A stretch of 64,000 bases of DNA, from the NCBI RefSeq assembly GCF_020150455.1, contig NZ_CP083740.1, forward strand, positions 6,593,001 through 6,657,000, in the 5' to 3' direction. The notes under the pieces were generated by a model. The model did no database searches. It was not told the DNA's origin and worked only from the letters and a program-made list of their open reading frames with translations. Origin of the DNA: Bremerella sp. TYQ1. Lineage in GTDB: Bacteria; Planctomycetota; Planctomycetia; Pirellulales; Pirellulaceae. The position numbers and the translations under genes were made by a program. Positions 55,464-64,000 of this stretch are shown here, piece after piece. The stretch's first letter is position 1. Each line of letters starts with the position of its first letter.

Positions 55464-56624
55464 CTATCGCAGGATGGCCTGCATGGCTTCCAGCGTTCGG
55501 TCAATTTGTTCGGCAGTCGTAAAAATGCTGAGGCTAAATCTTAGCGTACCGCCATGTCCGATGGTTCCCAAGTGCTGGTGCATTAGCGGGGCACAGTGTA
55601 GCCCGGCTCGGCATTGAACGCCGAATGCTGAATCCAATGCGGTGGCCAGCTCATGGGGGTCGAACGACTCGACCTGAATGCTGACGACTCCAGTCCGCTG
55701 CTCTAAATTCTGAGGGCCGAAGATTCGTACCTTCGGCATACCTTGTAAACCTTCGATTAATCGGCTGGTGTTCTGCATCGTGTGACGATGCAAAGCCGTG
55801 ACGGTTTGCTCGCGGATATATTCGACACCTGCGCGAAGCCCCAAGATACCAGGCACATTCGCATTGCCGCTCTCGAACTTTGTGGGCAATTCGATCGGCT
55901 GTTCATTCGATTCGCTTTTAGTGCCGGTGCCGCCCTGACGCTGGCTTTTCAGTTCTCCGGCTACCTCCGGCTGTAAGATCATTGCGCCGGTTCCAAGCGG
56001 ACCCAGCAGTCCTTTGTGGCCAGGAAACGCGACCATATCGATAGGGGTTTCTGCCAGATTTAAATCGAGATGACCTGCTGATTGGGCCGCATCGACGAGT
56101 GTGCGAACGCCACGGTCTTTGGCAATCGCACAAATTTCCTGGATCGGTTGGATGGCTCCTGTCACGTTGGAAACATGCGTGATCGCAATTAACCGGGTGT
56201 TGTCCATGATGGCATTGCCAACGTCATGAGGATCAACGCGGCCATCCTCGCCGGGTTCAACGTAGGTGACGTCTAATTCCAACGTTTGCATCATCGTGGA
56301 AATTGGGCGGAGGATCGAATTGTGCTCTACCGAGGTAGTAACGACATGATCGCCCCGTTGAAGTAGCCCATGCAGGGCCAAATTCAGCATGTCGGTGCCG
56401 TTGTAACCAAAAATCACATGCTCCGGCGAATGTGTGCCGAAGAGATAAGCGATCTGCTTGCGGGTATCGCCGATCAAACGTTCGACTTCGTTCGCTTCGC
56501 GATAGCCACTTCGTCCAGCACAAGCACCTAATTCCGTCATGTGATGCTGAACGGCTTCGACCACGCTGGCTGGTTTAGGCCAACTGGTTGCTGCGTTATC
56601 AAGATAAATTCGTTCGCGTGCCAC
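55464..56624 (-). CDS. Cysteine desulfurase / class V aminotransferase
   Basis: 386 residues from the GTG at 56624, preceded by AGGAAAG; a TTG at 56663 is open upstream but has no SD. PLP motifs: 'YLDNAATSWPKP', 'SVEHNS', 'LVDAAQSAGH', and the Schiff-base Lys in 'FPGHKGLLGPLGTG'. The Cys expected to carry persulfide is in 'VQCRAGLHCAP', the short type II (CsdA/SufS-like) form. It would remove sulfur from cysteine. Next to the moa genes, it could supply sulfur to MoaD or to another acceptor; no SufE- or MoeB-like gene is in the window. Confidence 0.88.
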   Translation of the reverse strand: MARERIYLDNAATSWPKPASVVEAVQHHMTELGACAGRSGYREANEVERLIGDTRKQIAYLFGTHSPEHVIFGYNGTDMLNLALHGLLQRGDHVVTTSVEHNSILRPISTMMQTLELDVTYVEPGEDGRVDPHDVGNAIMDNTRLIAITHVSNVTGAIQPIQEICAIAKDRGVRTLVDAAQSAGHLDLNLAETPIDMVAFPGHKGLLGPLGTGAMILQPEVAGELKSQRQGGTGTKSESNEQPIELPTKFESGNANVPGILGLRAGVEYIREQTVTALHRHTMQNTSRLIEGLQGMPKVRIFGPQNLEQRTGVVSIQVESFDPHELATALDSAFGVQCRAGLHCAPLMHQHLGTIGHGGTLRFSLSIFTTAEQIDRTLEAMQAILR

Positions 56625-56698
56625 CGCTGTCTTCTTTCCTGAATTTTGGCTTCGATGGTTCAACCGTCGTGGTCAAACCGGTTTGTTGGGAACGGCTG

Positions 56699-57706
56699 CT
56701 AACCGCCAATCTGGTACATCGCTCGCTCGGGAGGAACAAAGTCTGGCGAATCCATCCCGTGCGACGCTTTCTTTGCTTGGACGCATTCGTGAAGGAGACG
56801 GGAAATATCGGCATCGCTCCCGCCACTTCGGACAATCTGCCGCGCATCCCATTCTGTCGTGCTGAACAAGCAATTTCGCATCTGGCCTTCGGCGGTCATG
56901 CGTAGCCGATTGCAGGTGCTACAAAATGGTTCGGTCACACTGTTGATAAACCCAACGCGTTGCCGGCCATCGGCATACACGTAGTCGACCGCTGGTTGAC
57001 TTTTGTCAGTGCGGTTCACTTCGACCAGCTTGGCTACGTCTCGCGAGATCATTTCGCGAAGCTGTTGGCCGGAGAGAACTTGATCTTTGTCCCAGGCTCG
57101 ATCGGCATCAAGCGGCATGAACTCAATGAACCGCAGATGAAGATCATTCTCTCGTGCAAATTTCGCCAGTGGAACGATTTCACTCTCGGTCAAGTTCCGA
57201 ATCGCGACAGAGTTCAAGCGGATATTCGTAAACCCGGCTTGTTGCGCGGCAGCGATACCATCGAGTACTTTCTGAACGCCTTGCCGACGGGTGATTCGCT
57301 CGAACATTTCCTCGTTCATGGCATCGAGGCTGACGTTCAACCGATCGAGTCCCGCTTCTTTAAGCGATTCGGCCTGGGATGTCAGTAAGATACCGTTGGT
57401 TGTTAATGCAATTTCATCGATGCCGGGAATGTCTTTTAGCATGCGAATCAACTGCGGAAGATTCGAGCGAACCAACGGCTCGCCACCGGTCAGACGCAGT
57501 TTGTTGATTCCGTGACCTGCCGCGACGCGAACAACACGCGTCATTTCTTCAAATGTGAGGAGCTCGTCACGTGGTTTGAAGCGGACATTCTCCAGCGGCA
57601 TGCAGTAGAAGCAGCGTATGTTGCAACGATCGGTCACACTCACGCGCAAGCTCGTATGCACGCGGCCAAACTGGTCGATCAACGGAGAATGGAATGCGGT
57701 GGACAT
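56699..57706 (-). CDS. moaA: GTP 3',8-cyclase MoaA (molybdenum cofactor synthesis)
   Basis: 335 residues from the ATG at 57706. The radical SAM motif is 'CNIRCFYC' near residue 30, and the C-terminal 4Fe-4S site is 'CSTCNRLRMTAEGQMRNC'. 'LRLTGGEPLVR' follows in the core. The protein ends in GG, which MoaA needs for activity. It makes the first intermediate of molybdopterin from GTP. The stop codon is 74 bp before the cysteine desulfurase gene. MoaC is not seen in this window. Confidence 0.97.
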   Translation of the reverse strand: MSTAFHSPLIDQFGRVHTSLRVSVTDRCNIRCFYCMPLENVRFKPRDELLTFEEMTRVVRVAAGHGINKLRLTGGEPLVRSNLPQLIRMLKDIPGIDEIALTTNGILLTSQAESLKEAGLDRLNVSLDAMNEEMFERITRRQGVQKVLDGIAAAQQAGFTNIRLNSVAIRNLTESEIVPLAKFARENDLHLRFIEFMPLDADRAWDKDQVLSGQQLREMISRDVAKLVEVNRTDKSQPAVDYVYADGRQRVGFINSVTEPFCSTCNRLRMTAEGQMRNCLFSTTEWDARQIVRSGGSDADISRLLHECVQAKKASHGMDSPDFVPPERAMYQIGG

Positions 57707-57710
57707 ACTT

Positions 57711-58154
57711 CTATTGTAACGTATTTTCGTCCGTCCGCTGAACCAATCCTGGGTGAACCCAATCGGTTGCCCCACTTGCCCAGTGCTCTTTTTTCCAGAC
57801 GGGGACCATTTCTTTCAAGCGATCCATCAGCCAACTAGCCGCCTCGAAGGCATCTTTTCGGTGTGGCGTCGAGACGGCGACCGCGACACTTGCTTCCCCA
57901 ATTGGGACTTCTCCCAGGCGATGGATGAGCACACATCGATCAATCGGCCAGCGTGCGATTGCTTGCTGCTCAAGCTTTTCCATTTCGCTTTGCGCCATCG
58001 GCGCGTAGGCGGTATATGTCAGCGTGACGGTTTCCTTGGCGTCAGTAAATTGCCGTGTCGTGCCCAAAAACAACACCACAGCACCACATTTGGGCGAAGT
58101 GACCGAGCTGGTAATCGCGTCGGCTTGGATTGGCTTTTCGGTAAGTTCAACCAT
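57711..58154 (-). CDS. moaE: Molybdopterin synthase catalytic subunit MoaE
   Basis: 147 residues. 'GAVVLFLGTTRQ' near residue 24 and 'RWPIDRCVLIHRLGEVPIGEASVAVAVSTPHRKDAF' are MoaE motifs; the catalytic Lys in 'PVWKKEHWASG' is present. It inserts sulfur into precursor Z with MoaD. It starts 8 bp after the moaD stop and is 4 bp from moaA, so the three are one transcript. Confidence 0.96.
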   Translation of the reverse strand: MVELTEKPIQADAITSSVTSPKCGAVVLFLGTTRQFTDAKETVTLTYTAYAPMAQSEMEKLEQQAIARWPIDRCVLIHRLGEVPIGEASVAVAVSTPHRKDAFEAASWLMDRLKEMVPVWKKEHWASGATDWVHPGLVQRTDENTLQ

Positions 58155-58162
58155 TGGGAATG

Positions 58163-58408
58163 TTAGCCTCCACTGACCGGCGGGAGGCAGGCAATCTCAT
58201 CCGATGCTTCCAGCACTCGTTGATTCCCGGCGTATTCATTGTTCACTGCGAACGCACAGCTGGCGAGCACGGGAGCTAACGCGGGGAGTTCTTTCGCAAG
58301 CGTTTCTCGAAGCATCCCAATGGTGGCCGGTTTTTCCACTTCGAGCGACACTTCCTCGCAGCCGGCGAGGTCTTGCGTCAGGGCAAATAATTTCACGCGT
58401 ACGTTCAT
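58163..58408 (-). CDS. moaD: Molybdopterin synthase sulfur carrier MoaD
   Basis: 81 residues, ubiquitin-like, with the C-terminal GG needed for adenylation and thiocarboxylation ('PPVSGG'). 'VKLFALTQDLAGCEEVSLEV' begins the fold. The start overlaps the stop of the upstream FAD/Fe-S oxidoreductase as ATGA, showing translational coupling between the two. Confidence 0.95.
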   Translation of the reverse strand: MNVRVKLFALTQDLAGCEEVSLEVEKPATIGMLRETLAKELPALAPVLASCAFAVNNEYAGNQRVLEASDEIACLPPVSGG

Positions 58409-61404
58409 GTGACAAACAATTCGTGTGCCGATGGAGAAAACAGGTCAGTCTCTTGTTCCAAGATGCCGTACGATTTGGCGAGCAACTTAATCGGATGAAC
58501 GACCGCTTTATTGCCGGCTTGCTCCATTTGCATCTTGCAGGCACTACACTCGGTCGATCCAATCTGAATCTGCTTGGCACGCATGGCAACGACAAGATCC
58601 CAACCGATACGCAGACTGCTGCGGAAGTTCTCTCGCGTCAGCCCAAACGTTCCGGCCATCCCGGAGCATCCTTTTTCGATCGAACGGACCGAAAGGCCGG
58701 GGATCAGCTGCAAGATTCTCTGACCGTAGGAATGCTCGTGCAATGCGCGGAGATGACACGGTACATGAAAGCCAACCGTCAAGTTGACTGGCTTCAAATC
58801 GAGTTCCAGCTCGCCGTGATGGTGTAGGTCCCAGAGGAATTCACACGCTTCGCGCGTATTCTCGGCGACGATTTTCGCATCGTCCGAGTCGAGCAACTTG
58901 GGATATTCATGGGTTAATGCCATGACCGCGGATGGTTCCGTCGCGACGATGGTGTAGCCTTGCCGGACTGCTTCGGCTAACGCTTTAACGTTTTTGTGGG
59001 CCAAGCGAGCAGCCATGGTAACCGCTCCCTGGGAAATGGAGGGCATGCCACTGACTTGCTGTTTCGGATGAACGTAGACCGCAATCCGGTTGTGATCCAG
59101 CACGTTGACAAACGCTTGCGCAAGCTGCGTGTCGAATAGATTCGCGTAGAGGTCAACAAAGTAAAGCACTTTGCGACCACTTCGACGCGAAGCCGTCGTA
59201 AGGCCTCGTCGAGCGGCTTGTTTGACAAAGCTACGATTTGCCAGTCGTGGTAACTTTCGCTGCTTGGCCAACCCGATGAAACGTTCCATCAGCCAACGCA
59301 TGACTCGATTGCCCAGGGCCCAGTTGGCGATTCTGGGAAAACGATTGCCCCAGACAGCCCAGCGATGAATCTTGGCTTGTAGTGAACCATCTTGAGTCAG
59401 GCCGTTCGCATCGACGTTTCTGGCTTTCATTTCCAGAACCATGTTGGGAATATCAACATTCGACGGACAATCGATGCGACATTGATGGCAATGGAAGCAG
59501 GTATCAAGGATGCTTTTGGTCTCTTGCGAGTCGAGACTTTCCGGCGGCAACTGACCTGCGAGAACACCACGCAAGAGGTTGGCTTTCGCCCTCGGCGAGG
59601 CGTCTTCCCGTGAATCGAAGCGAAAGACAGGGCACATTCGTGTGTCGGCGCCGTACGTGCGGCAGCGACCACAGCCATGGCAACTGCGAGCTTCGGTCGC
59701 CATCTCTTCAGGCGTCCATGTCAGAATGGGAAGCTCGAATTCGTTCTTGTTGCTTTTGTTCTTCGACGTCGCCTTTGTGCCGTCGTCAGACTTGCCATTG
59801 GAATCGCTTCCACCCGCTGGGATAACGAGTTCGACGCGGCGGACCAGTTCCATGGGCGAAAACGTCGAGGAAAAAACCTTCTTCCCAGGGTTCATGATGC
59901 CACTGGGGTCGAACAGCCGTTTGATGCGTCCGAATAGGTCGTACAGCGGCCCATACTGTCGCGGAAGATATGGGGTCCGGCTTAGCCCATCGCCACATTC
60001 ACCACTTAAGGAGCCGCCCAATTGAAAGAGTTCTTCGTACGTTTCGTCTGCGATACGTTCAAGCTTTGCCAAGTCCGCCGGATCTGCCATGTTTAGCAGT
60101 GGTCGCACGTGCAAATGCCCATGAGCCGCGTGCGCGAAAATAGAAGCGATCGTTTCATGTCGCTTCAACACGTCTTGAAGTTTGGACAGAAAGTTCGGCA
60201 TCTGCGGCGGCGGAACGGTCATGTCCTCGATGAAGGGGAGGGGCCGTGTATTCCCTTTCAAACGGTAAAGAATCGGCGTCATCCGCCGAGCCAATTCCCA
60301 GTAGGTGCCGACTTCCTTCGGGCTTGTCGTAATGAGCGAGTGAAATGCAAGTCGTCGTCGCCGGCGAATTCGATCCGCGATCTTTTCCAACTCGTCGTGG
60401 ACGATCGTTTGGGTCTCGCCAGAAAACTCGACCAGCAGCATGGCCTCAGTATTTTCAGGGATAAGATTCGAGTACCGTGGATCGGTTTCTCGAGCAATGG
60501 CTAGGATTCGGCGATCTAACAGGTCGCACGCACTGATGCCGGACGATGCCAACTGCACCGCAGCTTTTGCGGCGCTGTCGAGTCGTTCAAAGAAGAGCAG
60601 AACCAAGCCTCTCGCTTTTGCGCGAGGTGATGTTCGCAGTTTGGCCTGGGTAACTAATGCCAGACTTCCTTCCGAGCCAGACAGAATCTTACAGAGATCG
60701 ATTTGATCGTCATTTAGCACGCCAGACAGACGATAGCCACTTCCCTGATTGAACGTTTTGGGAAGGTGTCCCTGGATCTTGTCGGCGTTGGTCTCCATCA
60801 ACTCTGCCACACCAGAAGTGATGCGGACAAGTTCTGGCGATTCGAGATGGGCAACGCGATCGAGATGAGTCGGTTTGATGGTGACAACTTCGCCGTTGGC
60901 CAAGACGGCTTGGAGTTCCAGGATATGATCGCGAGCTGAACCATGCTGCGGCCAGTGACTTCCCGAAGCATCCAACGCGATGACGCTGCCCATGGTGGTC
61001 ACGCTGCGCGTCGCCGGATCAGGGCCGAAGATACTTCCCCGCTGTGCGAGGTGGCGATTCAAATTGGCCAGCACAACGCCTGGTTGAACACGCACCCAGT
61101 CGTCGCCTGTCTCCAAGATACGACGCATCGAATGGGCAAAGTCGATCACGATCCCTGTGCCAAGCGATTCCCCAGCCATTCCGGTTCCAGCTCCGCGAGC
61201 ATGAATGGGAATCTGGTTTTCGGCGGCGTACTGAACGGTGGCCGAAACATCGGATGTTCGACGAGGCCGCACAACCGCGAGTGGTTTTACCTGATAGATA
61301 CTCGCATCGGTTGAGTACAGCTCGAGGAATGTGTCATCGCAGCGGATCTCACCATCCAGAATGCCACGGAGATCAGCTCGTATTCGTTCGCGTTCTAAAT
61401 CCAT
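58405..61404 (-). CDS. FAD-linked oxidase / Fe-S oxidoreductase fusion (GlcD–GlpC-like)
   Basis: 999 residues from the ATG at 61404 (TTG at 61422 is upstream). The N-terminal half is FAD_binding_4-like ('VVRPRRTSDVSATVQYA', 'IHARGAGTGMAGES') followed by the C-terminal FAD-linked oxidase domain ('FAHAAHGHLHVRPLL'). Near residue 580 come two 4Fe-4S motifs ('CHGCGRCRTYGADTRMCP' and 'CFHCHQCRIDCP'). Then there are CCG-type motifs of heterodisulfide-reductase-like domains ('FHVPCHLRALH', 'KGCSGMAGTFG', 'TECSACKMQ'). The arrangement is that of D-lactate or glycolate dehydrogenase fusions. Being first in the moa cluster is unusual. The substrate could be D-lactate, glycolate or another 2-hydroxyacid. 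Confidence 0.87.
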   Translation of the reverse strand: MDLERERIRADLRGILDGEIRCDDTFLELYSTDASIYQVKPLAVVRPRRTSDVSATVQYAAENQIPIHARGAGTGMAGESLGTGIVIDFAHSMRRILETGDDWVRVQPGVVLANLNRHLAQRGSIFGPDPATRSVTTMGSVIALDASGSHWPQHGSARDHILELQAVLANGEVVTIKPTHLDRVAHLESPELVRITSGVAELMETNADKIQGHLPKTFNQGSGYRLSGVLNDDQIDLCKILSGSEGSLALVTQAKLRTSPRAKARGLVLLFFERLDSAAKAAVQLASSGISACDLLDRRILAIARETDPRYSNLIPENTEAMLLVEFSGETQTIVHDELEKIADRIRRRRRLAFHSLITTSPKEVGTYWELARRMTPILYRLKGNTRPLPFIEDMTVPPPQMPNFLSKLQDVLKRHETIASIFAHAAHGHLHVRPLLNMADPADLAKLERIADETYEELFQLGGSLSGECGDGLSRTPYLPRQYGPLYDLFGRIKRLFDPSGIMNPGKKVFSSTFSPMELVRRVELVIPAGGSDSNGKSDDGTKATSKNKSNKNEFELPILTWTPEEMATEARSCHGCGRCRTYGADTRMCPVFRFDSREDASPRAKANLLRGVLAGQLPPESLDSQETKSILDTCFHCHQCRIDCPSNVDIPNMVLEMKARNVDANGLTQDGSLQAKIHRWAVWGNRFPRIANWALGNRVMRWLMERFIGLAKQRKLPRLANRSFVKQAARRGLTTASRRSGRKVLYFVDLYANLFDTQLAQAFVNVLDHNRIAVYVHPKQQVSGMPSISQGAVTMAARLAHKNVKALAEAVRQGYTIVATEPSAVMALTHEYPKLLDSDDAKIVAENTREACEFLWDLHHHGELELDLKPVNLTVGFHVPCHLRALHEHSYGQRILQLIPGLSVRSIEKGCSGMAGTFGLTRENFRSSLRIGWDLVVAMRAKQIQIGSTECSACKMQMEQAGNKAVVHPIKLLAKSYGILEQETDLFSPSAHELFVT

Positions 61405-61694
61405 CGGTTGCGAGTCGGCCAAGACCCGTCAAAGAGCGGCACATGCGGTGCGCAAGTTCTGCTGGTTTTCTACCACGGCGGCGCGAGCCGAAAATCGCTT
61501 TCCAGCAAGGTACCACGAAGCATCAATGGTAATCCCATTCGAGCATGCTGCCCAGGGATCCCTTTTCTCTTACGTAAGTTACGTCAAACCACACGATTGA
61601 AGATAAAGGTCGTATCCACGCTGGAATTGTTCGCTCTTGGGCCGAGCAATTCCAGCGAAACGATGCATTTGGGGCTGAGAATCGCCGATTTCGA
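61405..61694. other. 290-bp gap with a 10-bp inverted repeat
   Basis: A gap between the SHD1-domain gene and the FAD/Fe-S gene, both on the minus strand. It holds a perfect inverted repeat: GCTGGAATTG (61620-61629) and CAATTCCAGC (61647-61656), loop 17 bases. It has no T-run and could be a regulatory site or a weak terminator. TTACGTAA lies at 61570-61577. Confidence 0.45.
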
Positions 61695-62843
61695 CTAGCC
61701 GTAAAACTTCTTCGAGAGCAGGCTCAAGCCACCGATCGCAACGATCAAACCACCCCCAATATAGAAAACGGGGTAACGGACGTACCAAGGTTCGACCGGT
61801 GGCCCCGTCCCCGGAGAGACCGAGGAATCCAGGTAGAACTTGCAGCGCGGGCAATGATCGCCTGGGCCGACACCTTGGGGAAGTTCCTTGCGGCAGTTAG
61901 GACAGTGCCCTGGCTGAACGCCGTTCGAATTGCCGCGGAAACGATTGCCAAACCCAGGCGACGAGCTACTGCCAGATTGTGCGTTGGAATCGATCGATCC
62001 GTTCGCAGGCGTATTCGCCGCCATAATCGGCTCGCCATTGGCATCGGTTCCAAAACCACTCTCGGGCGTCGAAATGGTGCTTTCCGGCATGCGGCCGCCG
62101 TTGGGATTATACGGAACGGAAGAAGTCGGAGTCGTACCGCCGCCGTTTCCTTGATTGGCGATCATGTCGGAAGGAGGTTCGTATGCAGGCGTCTCCGGCG
62201 GAACATAGGCTGGTGGGCGAGAACTATTCTGCGTATTTCCAGGTGCAGGATTACTGCCGGCGTTACTATTTCCAGCAATTGATGAACGATAGCTGCGATA
62301 TTGATCGAGCTCCTTATGAACATCAGGGGCAGCGAGTTCCATTTCTAGGCGAGGCAAGATTTGCTCCTCTTCGCCACGTTTGCGTAAATGGTCTCGCAGC
62401 CATTTTTGATCCTCGTCGCTGAGTACGTAGAACGATATCTTATGACCGGTCGCGCCTTGTAGCAAAATGACATAGCCTTCGTGCATCCGAACAAACTTTG
62501 CTTTGACTTGGCGGTCACGAAAGTCGGTCCACTCGCGATTCTCGAAGAGAGTCGTGTCGCTTTTGTCGACTTTGGGCGTTTCCATTGCAGGCTTTTTTGT
62601 GGCGCTCCCTTGCTGCATGCGAGCGTATTTCTGGTCTTCTTCACTGAACGCATTCAGCGGAATCACGAAAACATCGGTGTCGGTTTCGATGCGGACGTTA
62701 TTTTCAGGCGTCAGTTCGAGAAATCTACCGCGAAGCTTCTTGCCGTTCACGTCGGTCCACTCGTGCGTGTCCTGACCCATCGCAAATGTCGCAAATAGGC
62801 AGAAAAGCAAAGGGACGAGTGCGATGTTTTTGCTGGCCAACAT
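61695..62843 (-). CDS. SHD1-domain protein with C-terminal zinc ribbon and membrane anchor
   Basis: 382 residues. Signal peptide (residues 1-23, ending FAMGQD). Two SHD1-like domains: 'HEWTDVNGKKLRGRFLELTPEN' near residue 27 and 'REWTDFRDRQVKAKFVRMHEG' near 105, each with 'WTD...G' and a following 'FVIPLNAFSEEDQKY' or 'KISFYVLSDEDQKWL'. A long Pro/Ser/Asn-rich linker follows. A zinc-ribbon-like 'HCPNCRKEL...HCPRCKFYLD' lies near residue 320, and the last 30 residues contain a transmembrane helix ('FYIGGGLIVAIGGLSLL'). SHD1 proteins are widespread in planctomycetes and of unknown function. It is likely anchored at the membrane. Confidence 0.82.
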   Translation of the reverse strand: MLASKNIALVPLLFCLFATFAMGQDTHEWTDVNGKKLRGRFLELTPENNVRIETDTDVFVIPLNAFSEEDQKYARMQQGSATKKPAMETPKVDKSDTTLFENREWTDFRDRQVKAKFVRMHEGYVILLQGATGHKISFYVLSDEDQKWLRDHLRKRGEEEQILPRLEMELAAPDVHKELDQYRSYRSSIAGNSNAGSNPAPGNTQNSSRPPAYVPPETPAYEPPSDMIANQGNGGGTTPTSSVPYNPNGGRMPESTISTPESGFGTDANGEPIMAANTPANGSIDSNAQSGSSSSPGFGNRFRGNSNGVQPGHCPNCRKELPQGVGPGDHCPRCKFYLDSSVSPGTGPPVEPWYVRYPVFYIGGGLIVAIGGLSLLSKKFYG

Positions 62844-62903
62844 CTGAATTCTCCCGAACTCGGGGATAAGTGTGTTCTTGATTGTCGATATTCGAGTGCG
62901 AGC

Positions 62904-64000
62904 CTAACTGACGCCGATCAACAGGCCAAATCCGCCCAGCGTCAAGCAAATGCCGAGCAGCATTCCAAGCAGAGGAATGCTTGCTTTGTCGAAGTCAGTT
63001 ATCCCATGCACGATCGCCATTCCTGGAATCAAACTGCGAAGTCCGACCTGAAGACTCTCTAGGAAGGCCAACGCAATTAGCCAGAGATAGCCGCCAGCGA
63101 TCAGCAGGCTGCCAAACGCCAACAGTGTGACACCGAACATTTGCAAGTTCCAGTCGGCAGTTGTGAATTCCCGTTCTTCAACAAACTGCATCGGCTGAAA
63201 GTCGCTGCCGGGCGTGTAGGTATGTGGATTGAAATTGGCATCTTCCGCCGAGGTATCATTCGTTGGCTGTGGACGACTGTTCGAATTGCCATCGGCGGGC
63301 GTATCACTCGCTGCGTTCGGATTTGTCGATGTGTCGTTCGCGGAATCATCCTTCTCTGGCGGACGGGCCTCTGGAGTAGTGGTTTCCCCCGGAGAGGAAA
63401 CGCTCGGCGTCATCGCATCGAAGCCCGTCGAGCGAGAAGGAATCGACGCGACGTCAAACAGCGGCCGATCACTTTCATTGGGTTGGGCATGCTCGGTATC
63501 GATGATGGTAGAAGATGGTACGCCCACTTTAGGCCGCGACATGTCGTGGCTTGGAATCGTCGTGAACGACCCATGGTCCTGCGTTACGGCGTCTGTAGAT
63601 ACGATATCCTCCGAGGGCGTGACGTTGCCGAAGCCACTGCTGGGAAGCTTGACACTGGAACCAGGTTCACTCGCTTCGCTATTGGTCTGGGAGGGATCAC
63701 CAAAGCCAGACGAAGGCAGCTTCACGTTGGAAGCGGTCGAATCGCCAAAACCGCCAGGCGGAAGTTTCACTCCACCGTTTGTCGCCCCAAAACCAGTCGG
63801 GGGAAGCTTGACTCCATTGTCGACCGAGCCAAATCCATTGCCGGGGAGTTTAACTTCACTTTGCGTGATGCCTTGTTTCGGGGGGCTCGTCGATCCGCTT
63901 GTCGGTTGCGAAGAGGGTACCGGAGGGTGATCGCGATAAGATGGAACAGGCTCAGGGTCGGGACGTTCCACATCCAACAAGTCAGAACGAACAGGAGGGA
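62904..64000 (-). CDS. Repeat-rich membrane protein with KLPxxGFG repeats (partial, N-terminus outside window)
   Basis: The frame stays open to the right edge, so the N-terminus lies outside. Five copies of a VKLPxxGFG motif spaced 12 to 27 residues apart lie near 63620-63860. They are followed by Ser/Thr/Pro/Asp-rich sequence and then three hydrophobic helices at the C-terminus ('VTLLAFGSLLIAGGYLWLIALAFL', then 'GMAIVHGITDFDKASIPLLGMLLGICLTLGGFGLLIG'). No family is recognised. It ends 60 bp upstream of the SHD1 gene, on the same strand, and the two may be an operon. Confidence 0.75.
   Translation of the reverse strand, partial: PPVRSDLLDVERPDPEPVPSYRDHPPVPSSQPTSGSTSPPKQGITQSEVKLPGNGFGSVDNGVKLPPTGFGATNGGVKLPPGGFGDSTASNVKLPSSGFGDPSQTNSEASEPGSSVKLPSSGFGNVTPSEDIVSTDAVTQDHGSFTTIPSHDMSRPKVGVPSSTIIDTEHAQPNESDRPLFDVASIPSRSTGFDAMTPSVSSPGETTTPEARPPEKDDSANDTSTNPNAASDTPADGNSNSRPQPTNDTSAEDANFNPHTYTPGSDFQPMQFVEEREFTTADWNLQMFGVTLLAFGSLLIAGGYLWLIALAFLESLQVGLRSLIPGMAIVHGITDFDKASIPLLGMLLGICLTLGGFGLLIGVS

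Noticed and set aside
61408..61698. Small plus-strand frame in the gap after the FAD/Fe-S gene
   Set aside because: No ribosome-binding site and no recognisable protein features; antisense and near a hairpin.

Overview
The window looks like a chromosomal segment of a planctomycete, most likely the Pirellulaceae (Blastopirellula/Bremerella/Rhodopirellula type). The evidence is a very long GspK-like pseudopilin, a giant protein with the N-terminal LEPR-XLL signature, a cytochrome c 'membrane-bound dehydrogenase' fusion, SHD1-domain proteins, and many secreted or lipoprotein genes of no known function. No taxonomic search could be run, so this is inference from gene content. No CRISPR array, prophage or insertion sequence was seen.

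Layout. (1) 1-16442, minus strand: a type IV pilus / type II secretion-like locus, in transcription order a PilB-type ATPase (TTG start), PilT, a second GspE/PilB ATPase, GspF/PilC, GspG-like major pseudopilin, three minor pseudopilins, and a huge GspK-like protein that runs off the left edge. Hairpins lie in two of the intergenic gaps. (2) 16586-21097: envelope genes (coiled-coil lipoprotein, beta-barrel protein, cysteine-rich lipoprotein, multi-pass membrane protein), with a set of terminator hairpins sharing an unusual tail. (3) A tRNA-Ser(UGA) at 21320-21403, followed by a bidirectional terminator. (4) 21498-38945: the most interesting region. It holds a TolC-like outer-membrane protein, a 3,334-residue LEPR-XLL/DUF11-repeat protein, and a divergent operon of a HlyD-like adaptor, a small DUF3467-like protein, a second HlyD-like protein with a large cytoplasmic sensor-like region, and an M50 metalloprotease fused to a HlyD domain. 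No ABC ATPase is present. This could be an uncharacterised export or anchoring system for the giant surface protein.

(5) 38969-43953: a sugar or polyol catabolic operon (fused TIM-barrel isomerase/ribulose-phosphate epimerase, GatD-like dehydrogenase, second MDR dehydrogenase) with a divergent DeoR-type regulator and 10-bp phased TGATCA repeats in the shared promoter region. (6) 43959-50485: a giant ceramidase/LamG/dehydrogenase/HEAT/cytochrome c fusion diverging from a secreted beta-helix protein. (7) 50561-55412: housekeeping and small genes on the minus strand (DinB-like, acpS, trpS, pyrD, a small lipoprotein, an HU-like protein with a proline-rich tail, a YkgJ-like cysteine-cluster protein). 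(8) 55464-61404: a minus-strand cluster of an FAD/Fe-S oxidoreductase, moaD, moaE, moaA and a cysteine desulfurase, linking molybdopterin synthesis with possible sulfur supply. (9) 61695-64000: two envelope proteins, one with paired SHD1 domains and one with a KLPxxGFG repeat that runs off the right edge.

Start codons were chosen by reading the upstream sequence. In several genes the longest open frame begins at TTG or GTG upstream of a better ATG, and two genes (14715-16442 and 54204-54641) appear to start truly at TTG and GTG.
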